A stretch of DNA of 64,000 nucleotides from Notospermus geniculatus (lineage: Eukaryota > Nemertea > Pilidiophora > Heteronemertea > Lineidae). The notes under the pieces were generated by a model, which was not told where the DNA came from, did not search any database, and saw only the letters and a program-made list of their open reading frames with translations. The position numbers were made by a program, and so were the translations under genes. Positions 10,700 to 20,716 of the stretch are shown one piece after another. The stretch spans positions 652,856-716,855 of the forward strand of contig NMRB01000002.1 of assembly GCA_002633025.1 (NCBI GenBank), given 5' to 3'. How positions within the stretch are numbered: position 1 is the stretch's first letter; each line of letters starts with the position of its first letter.

Positions 10700-12472
10700 A
10701 TGTACCAACCAGCAAACAAGATGGTAACTGTTGCATCATCAAATCACGAAAGAGGGAGCAAAGAATGCCTTCGTGAAGAGAATTCACGTACTGACTTGAA
10801 GACTGATCTCCTGCGTGCGATCAAGAGGCGTGATATTGTGGAAGTTAAGTCGCTTTTGGCTCTCCAATCAGCAGCAGATCTGAGTGACCTATTCAACAGC
10901 CCTCTGCAGGAACCCACCGGTGAACCAGTCAGTCGTTACAGCGGAAGTGCTGAAAGCTTTGGATCGGAATGTCGCCGATTCTCCCTGCCAGTGATCATAG
11001 CGGCTGTGCACGGATGCCTTGACATTCTGGAACTACTTTGCGACAACGGGGCCAACATATGCAAAAAGGATGTCGAAGGAGATAACATTGTCCATGCGCT
11101 TGTTTGGATTGCAGCCTTCAGGCCAGACAAGGAAAAGGCGTTGTGTGTTGTATATGAAAGAATTATACAGCTCGCTGGGACCGAGGAAAACAGGAAGAAT
11201 TTGATTCTTGCTGAGGATATCGATGGCCTACGCCCAATAGAACTTGCCTCTAGACTTGTAACGTTTCTGCTCTTGAGACATATCATTGACACGGAGGGAG
11301 TGTACAAAACAGTCGTCTCTGTTTCCCCAATTGCACGGAAGGTCAGGTATGATTTTAGTGAATACGAAAGATCAGGCGAAGGATATCGAGGCCAATATTC
11401 ACCTATCCATTTCTCATGCTTCATTCGTGATGAAGACCTGAAGAAAGAAGGAATGCAGGAGATGTTTACTCATCCAGCTGTCATTCAACTGATCGATATT
11501 ATGATTGGGCAGTCAAAGAAACCATTGTGTTTGCTGATTATGTATCTGATATTTTGTCTGTATGGCCTGACTTCGTTTTCTGATGAATTCTACAGTGTCA
11601 GCACCTGTACTCGGAACAGCTCGTACAACGGGTCACACAGCTCAAAAGTAACACCAAATCAGATAGTTTTCTACGTGTCGGTGATACTTGAAGTCCTGCA
11701 TTCAGTTTTCAAAGGTTCAGTCATGCTACGAGATTGTTGGAGTGTACGAAAAGGATATTCTGGATCTGTGCGAGTATTACGTCCACGTGTCCTAAATCGA
11801 GGTCACCGACTCATCAGCCGTACTTTCTTCAATTTCTTTGGCTTTACGAAAGCTGCATCGTTTATATTTGAGGCAATAGCCATATCAACCGTTCCTAACC
11901 TGAGAAACCACACACTTGGAGAAGTGATGCTTTTTAACAGAGTATACGCTAAAATCACACTGTACTGGTTGTTGCTTTACTTTTTACAGCTTATTCCAGG
12001 CATTGGACATACCGTCACAGGAGCCTTTCGGTGCATGATGAAAACTCTAATGTTTCTTGTGATATTCATCCTGAATTTTCTTTCCGCCAGTGAAGGATTG
12101 CGTTCTATTGCGAAGTACTACTGCATGCCCGAGTTGGGTCAGAGCCGGTACTCCACATTTATGATAATGTTCAACATGATCAACATGAAAGATTTGGTTG
12201 GTGGATACGACAAGTTACCCGTACCCGTTATCCTGATCCATGTTTTTATAGTCGGCCTTCTTGCTATAATGTTGCTCAACTATCTCATTGCCTTACTCGC
12301 GGATACATTGGGAGAAGTTGAATCTCACAAGGATGCGATAATGAGAATCTCAAAGATGAATGTTGCGCTTGATTCCTGGCAACTGCATACAGTATTCGAC
12401 AACATACGAAGAAAATGCTTCAAGGAAGAGCAGCGTTCGTTCATAGTCTATTGTGAGGAATATACTCTGTAA
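10700..12472 (+). CDS. TRPV-like ankyrin/six-TM cation channel, copy 1 (intact)
   Basis: A single uninterrupted frame encodes 590 residues. Residues about 30-215 hold two to three ankyrin-like repeats (GDNIVHALV, DIDGLRPIELA), then VRYDFSEY, resembling the YDLTEID segment before S1 in vertebrate TRPV channels. Predicted membrane segments: S1 about 275-292, S2 321-338, S3 375-396, S4 418-436, S5 447-465, S6 508-534. NSS and NGS sequons lie in the S1-S2 loop. The pore stretch STFMIMFNMINMKDLV aligns with the TRPV pore, with NMKD where GMGD is usual, and S6 reads LLNYLIALLADTLGEV. It is shorter than vertebrate TRPVs (usually above 700 residues), consistent with fewer ankyrin repeats. Likely a plasma-membrane cation channel of unknown stimulus. 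It ends YCEEYTL, a tail shared with other copies. The start is set by homology to copy 2. Confidence 0.85.
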   Translation: MYQPANKMVTVASSNHERGSKECLREENSRTDLKTDLLRAIKRRDIVEVKSLLALQSAADLSDLFNSPLQEPTGEPVSRYSGSAESFGSECRRFSLPVIIAAVHGCLDILELLCDNGANICKKDVEGDNIVHALVWIAAFRPDKEKALCVVYERIIQLAGTEENRKNLILAEDIDGLRPIELASRLVTFLLLRHIIDTEGVYKTVVSVSPIARKVRYDFSEYERSGEGYRGQYSPIHFSCFIRDEDLKKEGMQEMFTHPAVIQLIDIMIGQSKKPLCLLIMYLIFCLYGLTSFSDEFYSVSTCTRNSSYNGSHSSKVTPNQIVFYVSVILEVLHSVFKGSVMLRDCWSVRKGYSGSVRVLRPRVLNRGHRLISRTFFNFFGFTKAASFIFEAIAISTVPNLRNHTLGEVMLFNRVYAKITLYWLLLYFLQLIPGIGHTVTGAFRCMMKTLMFLVIFILNFLSASEGLRSIAKYYCMPELGQSRYSTFMIMFNMINMKDLVGGYDKLPVPVILIHVFIVGLLAIMLLNYLIALLADTLGEVESHKDAIMRISKMNVALDSWQLHTVFDNIRRKCFKEEQRSFIVYCEEYTL

Positions 12473-13023
12473 GACTTATTATGCCCCCTTTTAACTAATG
12501 ACTTCGATCAGCACTTGCGTGTGGATTCCCCTTCCCTAATTGTGCTGTGCCACAAATGGAACTGAAATGTAAGCAGCAGGTAGAGGATCGGCAGCGATGG
12601 ATTTGTCTCAGCGGTACGATGTCCATAGGACAGCAAACTAAGAGGACACGCCCAATCATCAGTACGTGATGGGGTGTTTTATCTAAAGTGCTTTTCGTTT
12701 GGTCAACGTGTGTTCTCTTCGGTTCTATTTTCCGTTTCATCCATTAGGTTCCGTTCACACGAAGCACGCAAATGTTTCAAACTCGTTACTGAATGAGCAA
12801 ATTGGTCTTACCAGCACTACATCAGACAATAAACAATGTCATAACATGACTCCCTAGTAAATATAATCAAACCGGTCTTCTGTGAGCTTAGGATATTGTT
12901 TCTTTCGATACAAACGGTAGTTTTTCGTTAGCGCTGCAGAACAGAGAACGAACGGCTGTCTAGAACACCAGTTGCACTTCGTCGACAGCGATAAGGCTGG
13001 CAGAACCGTGAACGTCACGTCTA

Positions 13024-14377
13024 ATGTACCAACCAGCAAACAAGATGATAACTGTTGCATCATCAAATCACGAAAGAGGGGGCGAAGAATGCCTTCGTGA
13101 AGAGAATTCACGTACTGACTTGAAGACTGATCTCCTGCGTGCGATCAAGAGGCGTGATATTGTGGAAGTTAAGTCGCTTTTGGCTCTCCCATCAGCAGCA
13201 GATCTGACTGACCTACTCAACAACCCTCTGCAGGAACCCACCGGTGAACCAGTCAGTCGTTATAGCGGAAGTGCTGAAAGCTTTGGATCGGAATGTCGCC
13301 GATTCTCCCTGCCAGTGATCATAGCGGCTGTGCACGGATGCCTTGACATTCTGGAACTACTTTGCGACAACGGGGCCAACATATGCAAAAAGGATGTCGA
13401 AGGAGATAACATTGTCCATGCGCTTGTTTGGATTGCAGCCTTCAGGCCAGACAAGGAAAAGGCGTTGTGTGTTGTATATGAAAGAATTATACAGCTCGCT
13501 GGGACCGAGGAAAACAGGAAGAATTTGATTCTTGCTGAGGATATCGATGGCCTACGCCCAGTAGAACTTGCCTCTAGACTTGTAACGTTTCTGCTCTTGA
13601 GACATATCATTGACACGGAGGGAGTGTACAAAACAGTCGTCTCTGTTTCCCCAATTGCACGGAAGGTCAGGTATGATTTTAGTGAATACAAAAGATCAGG
13701 CGAAGGAGGTCGAGGCCATGTGTCAGCTTTTCTTTTTCCCATTTGTATCCGTGATGGAGACCTGAATAAAGAAGGAATCGACGAATTTTTTTCTCATCCA
13801 GCCGTCACTCAAATGATAGATTCGGTACTTAGAAAGGCAATGAAACTCGTGTGTATACCGTTCATTTTTTTAGTATTTTATCTTTACGCCCTGACTTCGT
13901 TTTCTGACGAATTCTACAGTATCAACTCTTGTACACGTTCGATGAACAGGACGAACAGTGTGTCGCACAGGACACAGGTAACAAAAAGACAGATACTTTT
14001 CTATGTGTCGGTGATACTCCAATTCCTGCATTCATGTATGGAATGTGCAGTGCTACGAGGATGTCGGCGTGAAGGATATGATTCTGTGCGATTGTTACGT
14101 CCACGTGTACTCAGCCGAGGTCACCAACTCATGAATGGTACTCTCTTCACCTTCATTGACTTTTCAAAAACTGCTTCGTTCGCATTGGAAGCAATAGTGC
14201 TATCAACTGTTCCAAATCTGAGAGAGCAAATACCGGTACTAGGCGAGGTGATGCTTTTTAACAGATTGTACGCTAAAATCACACTGTGCTGGTTGTTACT
14301 TTACTTTTTCCAGCTTATTCCAGGCATTGGACATACCGTCACAGGAGCCTTTCGCTGCTTGATGAAAAGTCTACAGT
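13024..14377 (+). pseudogene. TRPV-like channel, copy 2, truncated before the pore
   Basis: The first about 220 residues are nearly identical to copy 1 and start at the equivalent ATG. The S1-S4 half is related but clearly diverged. After FRCLMKSLQ, between S4 and S5, the sequence jumps to an out-of-frame copy of the ankyrin region, so S5, pore and S6 are absent. The frame then reads about 40 missense codons to a stop at 14,499. A channel lacking its pore would not conduct. A deletion between tandem copies, or an assembly join, explains the break. Confidence 0.75.
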
Positions 14378-14953
14378 TAACATTGTCCATGCGCTTGTTT
14401 GGATTGCAGCCTTCAGGCCAGACAAGGAAAAGGCGTTGTGTGTTGTATATGAAAGAATTATACAGCTCGTTGGGACCGAGGAAAACAGGAAGAATTTGAT
14501 TCTTGCTGAGGATATCGATGGCCTACGCCCAGTAGAACTTGCCTCTAGACTTGCAACGTTTCTGCTCATAAGACATATCATTGACACGGAGGGAGTATAC
14601 AAAACAGTCGTCTCTGTTTCCCCAATTGCACGGAAGGTCAGGTATGATTTTAGTGAATACAAAAGATCAGGCGAAGGAGGTCGAGGCCATGTGTCAGCTT
14701 TTCTTTTTCCCATATGTATCCGTGATGGAGACCTGAATAAAGAAGGAATCGACGAACTTTTTTCTCATCCAGCCGTCACTCAAATGATAGATTCGGTACT
14801 TCGAAAGGCAATGAAACTCGTGTGTATACCGTTCATTTTTTTAGTATTTTATCTTTACGCTCTGACTTCGTTTTCTGACGAATTCTACAGTATCAACTCT
14901 TGTACACGTTCGATGAACAGGACGAACAGTGTGTCGCACAGGACACAGGTAAC
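14378..14953 (+). pseudogene. TRPV-like channel, copy 3, internal fragment
   Basis: Starts in mid-ankyrin (NIVHALVWIAAF) and runs through VRYDFSEY and S1 to SHRTQVT, almost identical to 13,402-13,978 of copy 2. It is in a different frame from the preceding copy 2 sequence and has no start codon. After GGTAAC the sequence switches to material resembling the 3' flank of copy 1 (GCGATGGATTTGTC is shared), so S2 to the C-terminus is deleted. Confidence 0.8.
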
Positions 14954-15630
14954 TAATGGCCCGTTAAACAAACGCCTTTAAGCACTTACGTGTGAATCTC
15001 CCATATACAGTGCCATGAAAAAAAATTGAAATGTACAGAAGCTAAAGATCAAACCTGCCTGACTGACTGACTGCGATGGATTTGTCGAGTGAGGTCGAAA
15101 GCGATATGTAAGTGTAATTAGTACTTAGCAAAGGGATTATACATATTTAATGAATGAACGATTTAAAACTGGATAATGGTTGGCCATCTGAAATGTATGC
15201 AAACTATTTGATTCGCATTTGGATTCCCGTATGATAAAATCCATTAGAATAAAATTGGTTGATTCATTCTGATTACGGCGCATCAATACAGAATGAACAA
15301 TAACGTCAATCACCCTCAAGGACAGGTGGACCACATTGTTCCTACAATTTTTCATTTAGCTAAGTGATGTGTGGCCAATGAACATACATATCATGGATTT
15401 ATGGTTTTCATGTGTCACGCCATGATTGGCTGGTAAACAAAATCATATTCTTGGGTTTGGCAAACAAACTGAAGAGCCCCACTTTCATGAGAACAGCGCA
15501 GTGAAGCTTTTTGTTTCAGCTAATGAGTCCGTGGTTGTGACACGCAACAATCACAGTCCAACATATCATCGGCTGAGCGGTTCAACTGACCATTACGTCA
15601 TAACGAAATCTCGTTCATCACACAGTCAAC

Positions 15631-16998
15631 ATGGCGAAAATTGGTCCTATCGCAGAAATGGAAGAGATACATGTATTTGGAAAGATGACCCAGGAAAATA
15701 CGGCGAAGTGGAGAATGGGTGTTTTAGATGCTATCAAAAGGCGAGATATTGTTGACATTCAGTTGCTCTTAGATTATCCACCTGGAGTACTTAGCGATGT
15801 GTTGAACAAACCTTTGGTGGATATGGATGATACACCAATCAAACGTTATAACGGCAATGCTGAAAGCTTTGGATCAGAATGCAACCGGTTCTCTCTCCCA
15901 GTTATATTGGCAGGAATGCATTGCTCTTTAGAAATTCTGGACCTTCTGTGCGACAACGGAGCGATCTTACACAATAAGGACAAGGAAGGAGATAACATCG
16001 TTCACGCACTGATTTGGGTAGCAGCTTTTCGACCGCAAAAGGAGAGCGAGCTGTGTAAATCATATGAAAGAGTGATGCAGCGAGCCGTGACTGATGAAAA
16101 CAAGAAGGAGTTGATTCTCGCTGAAGACATTGACGGATTTCGGCCATTGGAGCTGGCCGCAAAACTGGGCACTTTTTTACTCCTTGGTCGTATTTTAGAC
16201 ACGGAGAGTGTCTATAAAACTGTTGTTAAGGAATCAGCAATCGCCCGGAAGGTCAGATATGATTTCACTGAATATGAAACCTACGGTAAAACAGGCCGAG
16301 TTGAGCTCTCACCGCTCTTCTCATTTCGGTTAATGGGAGAGGATGAAGAAGGGAAAGAAGGGGCAGAGGAGGTTTTAACACATCCCGCGATGTCGAAGTG
16401 GATAAAATCGAAATTTCGTCGCTGTCGCATTCTGTTTCCGGTTCCATTGGCGATTGCTGATAATCCCCCTAATAGGAATTTCAGTGGCGGATGATATTGG
16501 ACATGGATCCACCTGCCCGGCGAATCGTACTGGCACTGCCACACTGCAGCAGCTTAAGCCAAGCACAACTAAGTGGAAGATTTTTTACGCGGCAGTTACG
16601 GTAGACGTGTTGTTCGCGTTACTTCATGTTGTCTTGTTCACCACATTCTTGGTGAGACAACAGAAGAAGCATCCTTCGGGAATCAGACGATTGTTCCGAC
16701 CACGGGCCCTAAACAACGGTCACCTGATCGATTCCAGATTAATGTTCACGCTCGGTCTATTTGGAAAAACACTTATCTTGGTCATTTACTCAGTAATTAC
16801 ATTAACCGTAGAAAAGTGGTCTGAGGGAGTTCTTGGACAGGTGATGCTTATGCTTCGTGTAATCACCCAAGTGAACCTTTGGTGGCAACTACTCTACTAT
16901 GTTCAGCTTGTTCCAGGGATTTGCCGCATCATCACTGGAGCTTTCAGCTGCATTTGGGTATTCTTTCGATTCATGTTGATATTTTTCATGTTTTATGT
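15631..16998 (+). pseudogene. TRPV-like channel, copy 4, frameshifted and cut off
   Basis: Second subfamily, close to copy 5, starting MAKIGPIAEM. The frame is open for about 280 residues and breaks near 16,464-16,470. There copy 4 has five Cs where copy 5 has four, a one-base insertion in a homopolymer. The +1 frame then continues through S1-S5 to FMLIFFMFYV and stops exactly at a single N (16,999). What follows resembles the upstream flank of copies 4 and 5. It could be a pseudogene, or a real gene damaged by a base error and a wrong join. Confidence 0.75.
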
Positions 16999-16999
16999 N
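16999..16999. other. single-N contig join inside TRPV-like copy 4
   Basis: One N sits between the S5 codons of copy 4 and a stretch (from 17,001) matching the 15.24-kb upstream region. The abrupt switch suggests a scaffold join, not a natural breakpoint. Confidence 0.7.
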
Positions 17000-17399
17000 T
17001 GATAACATCCATCAGAAAGAATTACATAAATTGGTTGATTCGTTCTAATTACGGCGCACCAACACAGAGTCAACAATAACGTCAATCACGTCAAGGTGGA
17101 CCACATTGTTCCTACTAGTGTTTATTCAGCTAATTGATGTGTGGCCAATGAACATACAAATCATGGATTTATGGTTTTCATGTGTCACGTCATGATTGGA
17201 TAGTAAACAGAATCATATCATGGGTTTGGCAGACAAAGGGAGGAGGCCCACTTTCATGAGAACAGCGCAGTGAAGCTTTTTGTTTCAGCCAATGAGTCCG
17301 TGGTTGTGATACGCAACAATCACAGTCCGACATATCATCGGCTGAGCGGTTCAACTGACCATTACGTCATAACGAAATCTCGTTCACCAAACAGTCAAT

Positions 17400-19103
17400 A
17401 TGGCGAAAATTGGTCCTATCGCAGAAATAGAGGAGATATTTGGAGAGTTTGCCGAGGAAAATACGGCGAAGTGGAGAATGGGTGTTTTAGATGCTATCAA
17501 AAGGCGAGATATTGTTGACATTCAGTTGCTCTTAGACTATCCACCTGGAGTACTTAGCGATGTGTTGAACAAACCTTTGGTGGATACTACGGACGATACA
17601 CCAATCAAACGTTACAACGGCAATGCTGAAAGCTTTGGATCAGAATGCAACCGGTTCTCTCTCCCAGTTATATTGGCAGGATTGCATTGCTCTTTAGAAA
17701 TTTTGGACCTTCTGTGCGATAACGGAGCGATCTTACACAATAAGGACAAGGAAGGAGATAACATCGTTCACGCACTGATTTGGGTAGCAGCTTTTCAACC
17801 GCAAAAGGAGAGCGAGCTGTGTAAATCATATGAAAGAGTGATGCAGCGAGCCGTGACTGATGAAAACAAGAAGGAGTTGATTCTCGCTGAAGACATTGAC
17901 GGATTCCGGCCATTGGAGCTGGCCGCAAAACTCGGTACTTTTTTACTTTTTCATCGTATTTTACACACGGAAGGAATATATAAAACAGTTGTTAAGGAAT
18001 CACCAATCGCCCGAAAGGTCAGGTATGATTTAACTGAATATGAAACCCACGGTAAAGCAGGCCGGATGGAGGTTTCACCGCTGTTCGCCTTTCGGTTAAT
18101 GGGAGACGGTGACGAAGGGAAAGAAGGGGCAGAAGAGGTTTTAACACATCCCGTGATGACGAACTGGATAAAATCGAAATTTCGTCGCTGTTGCATTCTG
18201 GTACCGGTACCATTGGCTCTGGTGTTGATTCCCCTGATAGGAATTACATTGGCGGATGATATTGGACTCGGATCAACCTGCCCGGCGAATCGTACTGGCA
18301 CTGGCACTGCCACACTGCAGCAGCTTAAGCCAAGCACAACTAAGTGGAAGATTTTTTACACGTTTGTTACGGTAGACGTGTTGGGCGCGTTGTTTAATGC
18401 TGTCATGTTCACCACATTCTTGGTCTCTGCTGTCTTCTTCGTAGGAAGCCCTTACAGACGATTGTTCCGACCACGGGCCCTAAACAACAGTCACCTGATC
18501 GATTCGAGAATAATATTCTCTCTCGGTCTAATTACAAAGACATTGGCCTTGGTCATTTACTCAGTAATTACATTAACCGTAGAAAAGTGGTCTGAGGGAG
18601 TTCTCGGACAGGTGATGCTTATGCTACGTGTATGTGCCCAAATCGACCTTTGGTGGCAACTACTCTACTATGTTCAGCTTGTTCCAGGGATTTGCCGCAT
18701 CATCACTGGAGCTTTCAGCTGCATGTGGGTATTCTCTCGATTCATGTTGATATTTTTCATGTTTTATGTGTCTGCCGTCGAAGGGTTACGTTCGATTGCA
18801 CGGTATTACTGCCTGAAGGAACTGGGATACGACAGTGAGGCCCTTTATTCTACATTCATGATCATGCTTAACATGATCAACATGAGGGACATGGTCGGAG
18901 GGTATGACAAACTGCCCACACCAGTAATTCTGATACACGTCTTTATAGTCAGCATCCTAGCAATCATGTTACTGAACTATCTCATTGCTTTACTCTCCGA
19001 TGCTGTTGGGAAAGTTGAGCGAAACAAAAACGTAATCACGTGTCTTACGCAATTGAGTGTAGTCACTTTTGGCGTATCTCTCGTCCAAATGCCGGAGGCG
19101 TAA
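17400..19103 (+). CDS. TRPV-like channel, copy 5, altered C-terminus
   Basis: One frame of 567 residues from MAKIGPIAEI, with ankyrin-like repeats (GDNIVHALI, DIDGFRPLELA), VRYDLTEYE, six predicted membrane segments, pore STFMIMLNMINMRDMV and S6 LLNYLIALLSDAVGKV. It ends QLSVVTFGVSLVQMPEA. The same DNA in another frame encodes AYLSSKCRRRKETPF and then the family tail CEEYTV, ending at 19,152. A small frameshift near 19,060-19,070 has therefore replaced the conserved tail. The pore is intact, so the channel may work without the tail; a base error is the alternative. Intronless like its neighbours. Confidence 0.75.
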   Translation: MAKIGPIAEIEEIFGEFAEENTAKWRMGVLDAIKRRDIVDIQLLLDYPPGVLSDVLNKPLVDTTDDTPIKRYNGNAESFGSECNRFSLPVILAGLHCSLEILDLLCDNGAILHNKDKEGDNIVHALIWVAAFQPQKESELCKSYERVMQRAVTDENKKELILAEDIDGFRPLELAAKLGTFLLFHRILHTEGIYKTVVKESPIARKVRYDLTEYETHGKAGRMEVSPLFAFRLMGDGDEGKEGAEEVLTHPVMTNWIKSKFRRCCILVPVPLALVLIPLIGITLADDIGLGSTCPANRTGTGTATLQQLKPSTTKWKIFYTFVTVDVLGALFNAVMFTTFLVSAVFFVGSPYRRLFRPRALNNSHLIDSRIIFSLGLITKTLALVIYSVITLTVEKWSEGVLGQVMLMLRVCAQIDLWWQLLYYVQLVPGICRIITGAFSCMWVFSRFMLIFFMFYVSAVEGLRSIARYYCLKELGYDSEALYSTFMIMLNMINMRDMVGGYDKLPTPVILIHVFIVSILAIMLLNYLIALLSDAVGKVERNKNVITCLTQLSVVTFGVSLVQMPEA

Positions 19104-19818
19104 GGAAACGCCCTTCAAGTTCTGCATTGATTGTGAAGAGTATACAGTGTAAAAAACCAGTCATGATATTATAGTTCATAACAACTGACGTCAGTGACGA
19201 ACTTGGATCAGAGACTTCTTCACTCGGAACCTTCAACAAAATAACCGGCTATGATCGGCGTCAGCCTCAGGTATTTGGCGGACACACAAGACTGCTTCCA
19301 GAGTCATTGTCTCTTAGAAGGGCGTCGAAACGAAATATGTATCTGTTTTAGCCTCGTTGTTAGTTGTAATCAACTCTATTTTATCCATCTCCATAATTAA
19401 TAACGTCAAGTGCAGTAGGTGCACTTCCCCCATTAAACATTTATTTTACAGCTTTCCTCATTTTACAGCTGAAATATCATCCCATGGGGAAGAGTACTAC
19501 TGCTTGCCATGCCGACCACCGAGGGCTTCAATTGCGTCGCTAAGAGACTGATTGTTAGTGGTAAATATCAATATTGGTCAGGCAATGGAAATCACCATTA
19601 ACGGAGTGATCAAATACTGCAAAAGTCATTGTGTGATAGTCAACAAACATCATCGATATTTAAACTTTTTACGATTAACCTGTACTTGCAATATAGGTGT
19701 ACCTTCACATCGGGAGGGCAATTCGTACATTCGTGTCACTCGATGTGAATCACAACAGCATTTTTTGACACACTCGTCGTTCACACACCATCAAAAGTTT
19801 CTTCAGCAATCTCATCCG

Positions 19819-20070
19819 ATGGCAAACGTCGCGACTACAGAAGCGAATACTGGTATCCCCGAGGATTGTGAAAGTCATGATCCGAAAAACTGGAGAGCCA
19901 GTCTTCTGAAGGCAATCAAAGGAAGGAATCTTGCCGCCGTTCAGTTACTATTGCGTTCTCCGCCGGAGGAGAATCCTGACGTCCTTTTGGCGTATCTCTC
20001 GTCCAAATGCCGGAGGCGTAAGGAAACGCCCTTCAAGTTCTGCATTGATTGTGAAGAGTATACAGTGTAA
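19819..20070 (+). pseudogene. TRPV-like channel, copy 6, 83-residue N/C fusion
   Basis: Starting at the same ATG as copy 7 (MANVATTEANTG), it encodes the first about 55 residues up to LLRSPPEENPDV, then joins in frame to AYLSSKCRRRKETPF...CEEYTV, the C-terminus. All membrane segments are missing. The flanks show this is the boundary of a tandem duplication of about 0.9 kb containing the 3' end of copy 5, the intergenic DNA and the 5' end of copy 7. A frame open 267 bases upstream is probably 5'UTR. A soluble ankyrin-plus-tail peptide is possible but unlikely to be selected. Confidence 0.75.
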
Positions 20071-20716
20071 AAAACCAATCAGGATATTATAGTTCATAAC
20101 AACTGACGTCAGTGACGAACTTGGATCTTCACTCGGAACCTTCAACAAAATAACCGGCTATGATCGGCGTCAGCCTCAGGTATTTGGCGGACACACAAGA
20201 CTGCTTGTCTCTTAGAAGGGCATCGAAACGAAATATGTATCTGTTTTAGCCTCGTTGTTAGTTGTAATCAACTCTATTTTATCCATCTCCATAATTAATA
20301 ACGTCAAGTGCAGTTGGTGCACTTCCCCCATTAAACATTTATTTTACAGCTTTCCTCAGTTTACAGCTGAAATATCATCCCATGGGGAAGAGTACTACTG
20401 CTTGCCATGCCGACCACCGAGGGCTTCAATTGCGTCGCTAAGAGACTGATTGTTAGTGGTAAATATCAATATTGGTCAGGCAATGGAAATCACCATCAAC
20501 GGAGTGATCAAATACTGCAAAAGTCATTGTGTGATAGTCAACAAACATCATCGATATTTAAACTTTTTACGATTAACCTATACTTGCAATATAGGTGTAC
20601 CTTCACATCGGGAGGGCAATTCGTACATTCGTGTCACTCGATGTGAATCACAACAGCATTTTTTGACACATTCGTCGTTCACACACCATCAAAAGTTTCT
20701 TCAACAATCTCATCCG

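Noticed and set aside
10936-11424. Antisense frames (also 13,260-13,742 and 14,339-14,713) under the TRPV-like copies
   Set aside because: They repeat in each copy only because the sense strand is conserved; no domain of their own.
20450-20716. 89-codon N-terminal extension of TRPV-like copy 7 (and 19,552-19,818 of copy 6)
   Set aside because: No counterpart in copies 1 or 5; the ATG at 20,717 gives the family length. Kept as probable 5'UTR.
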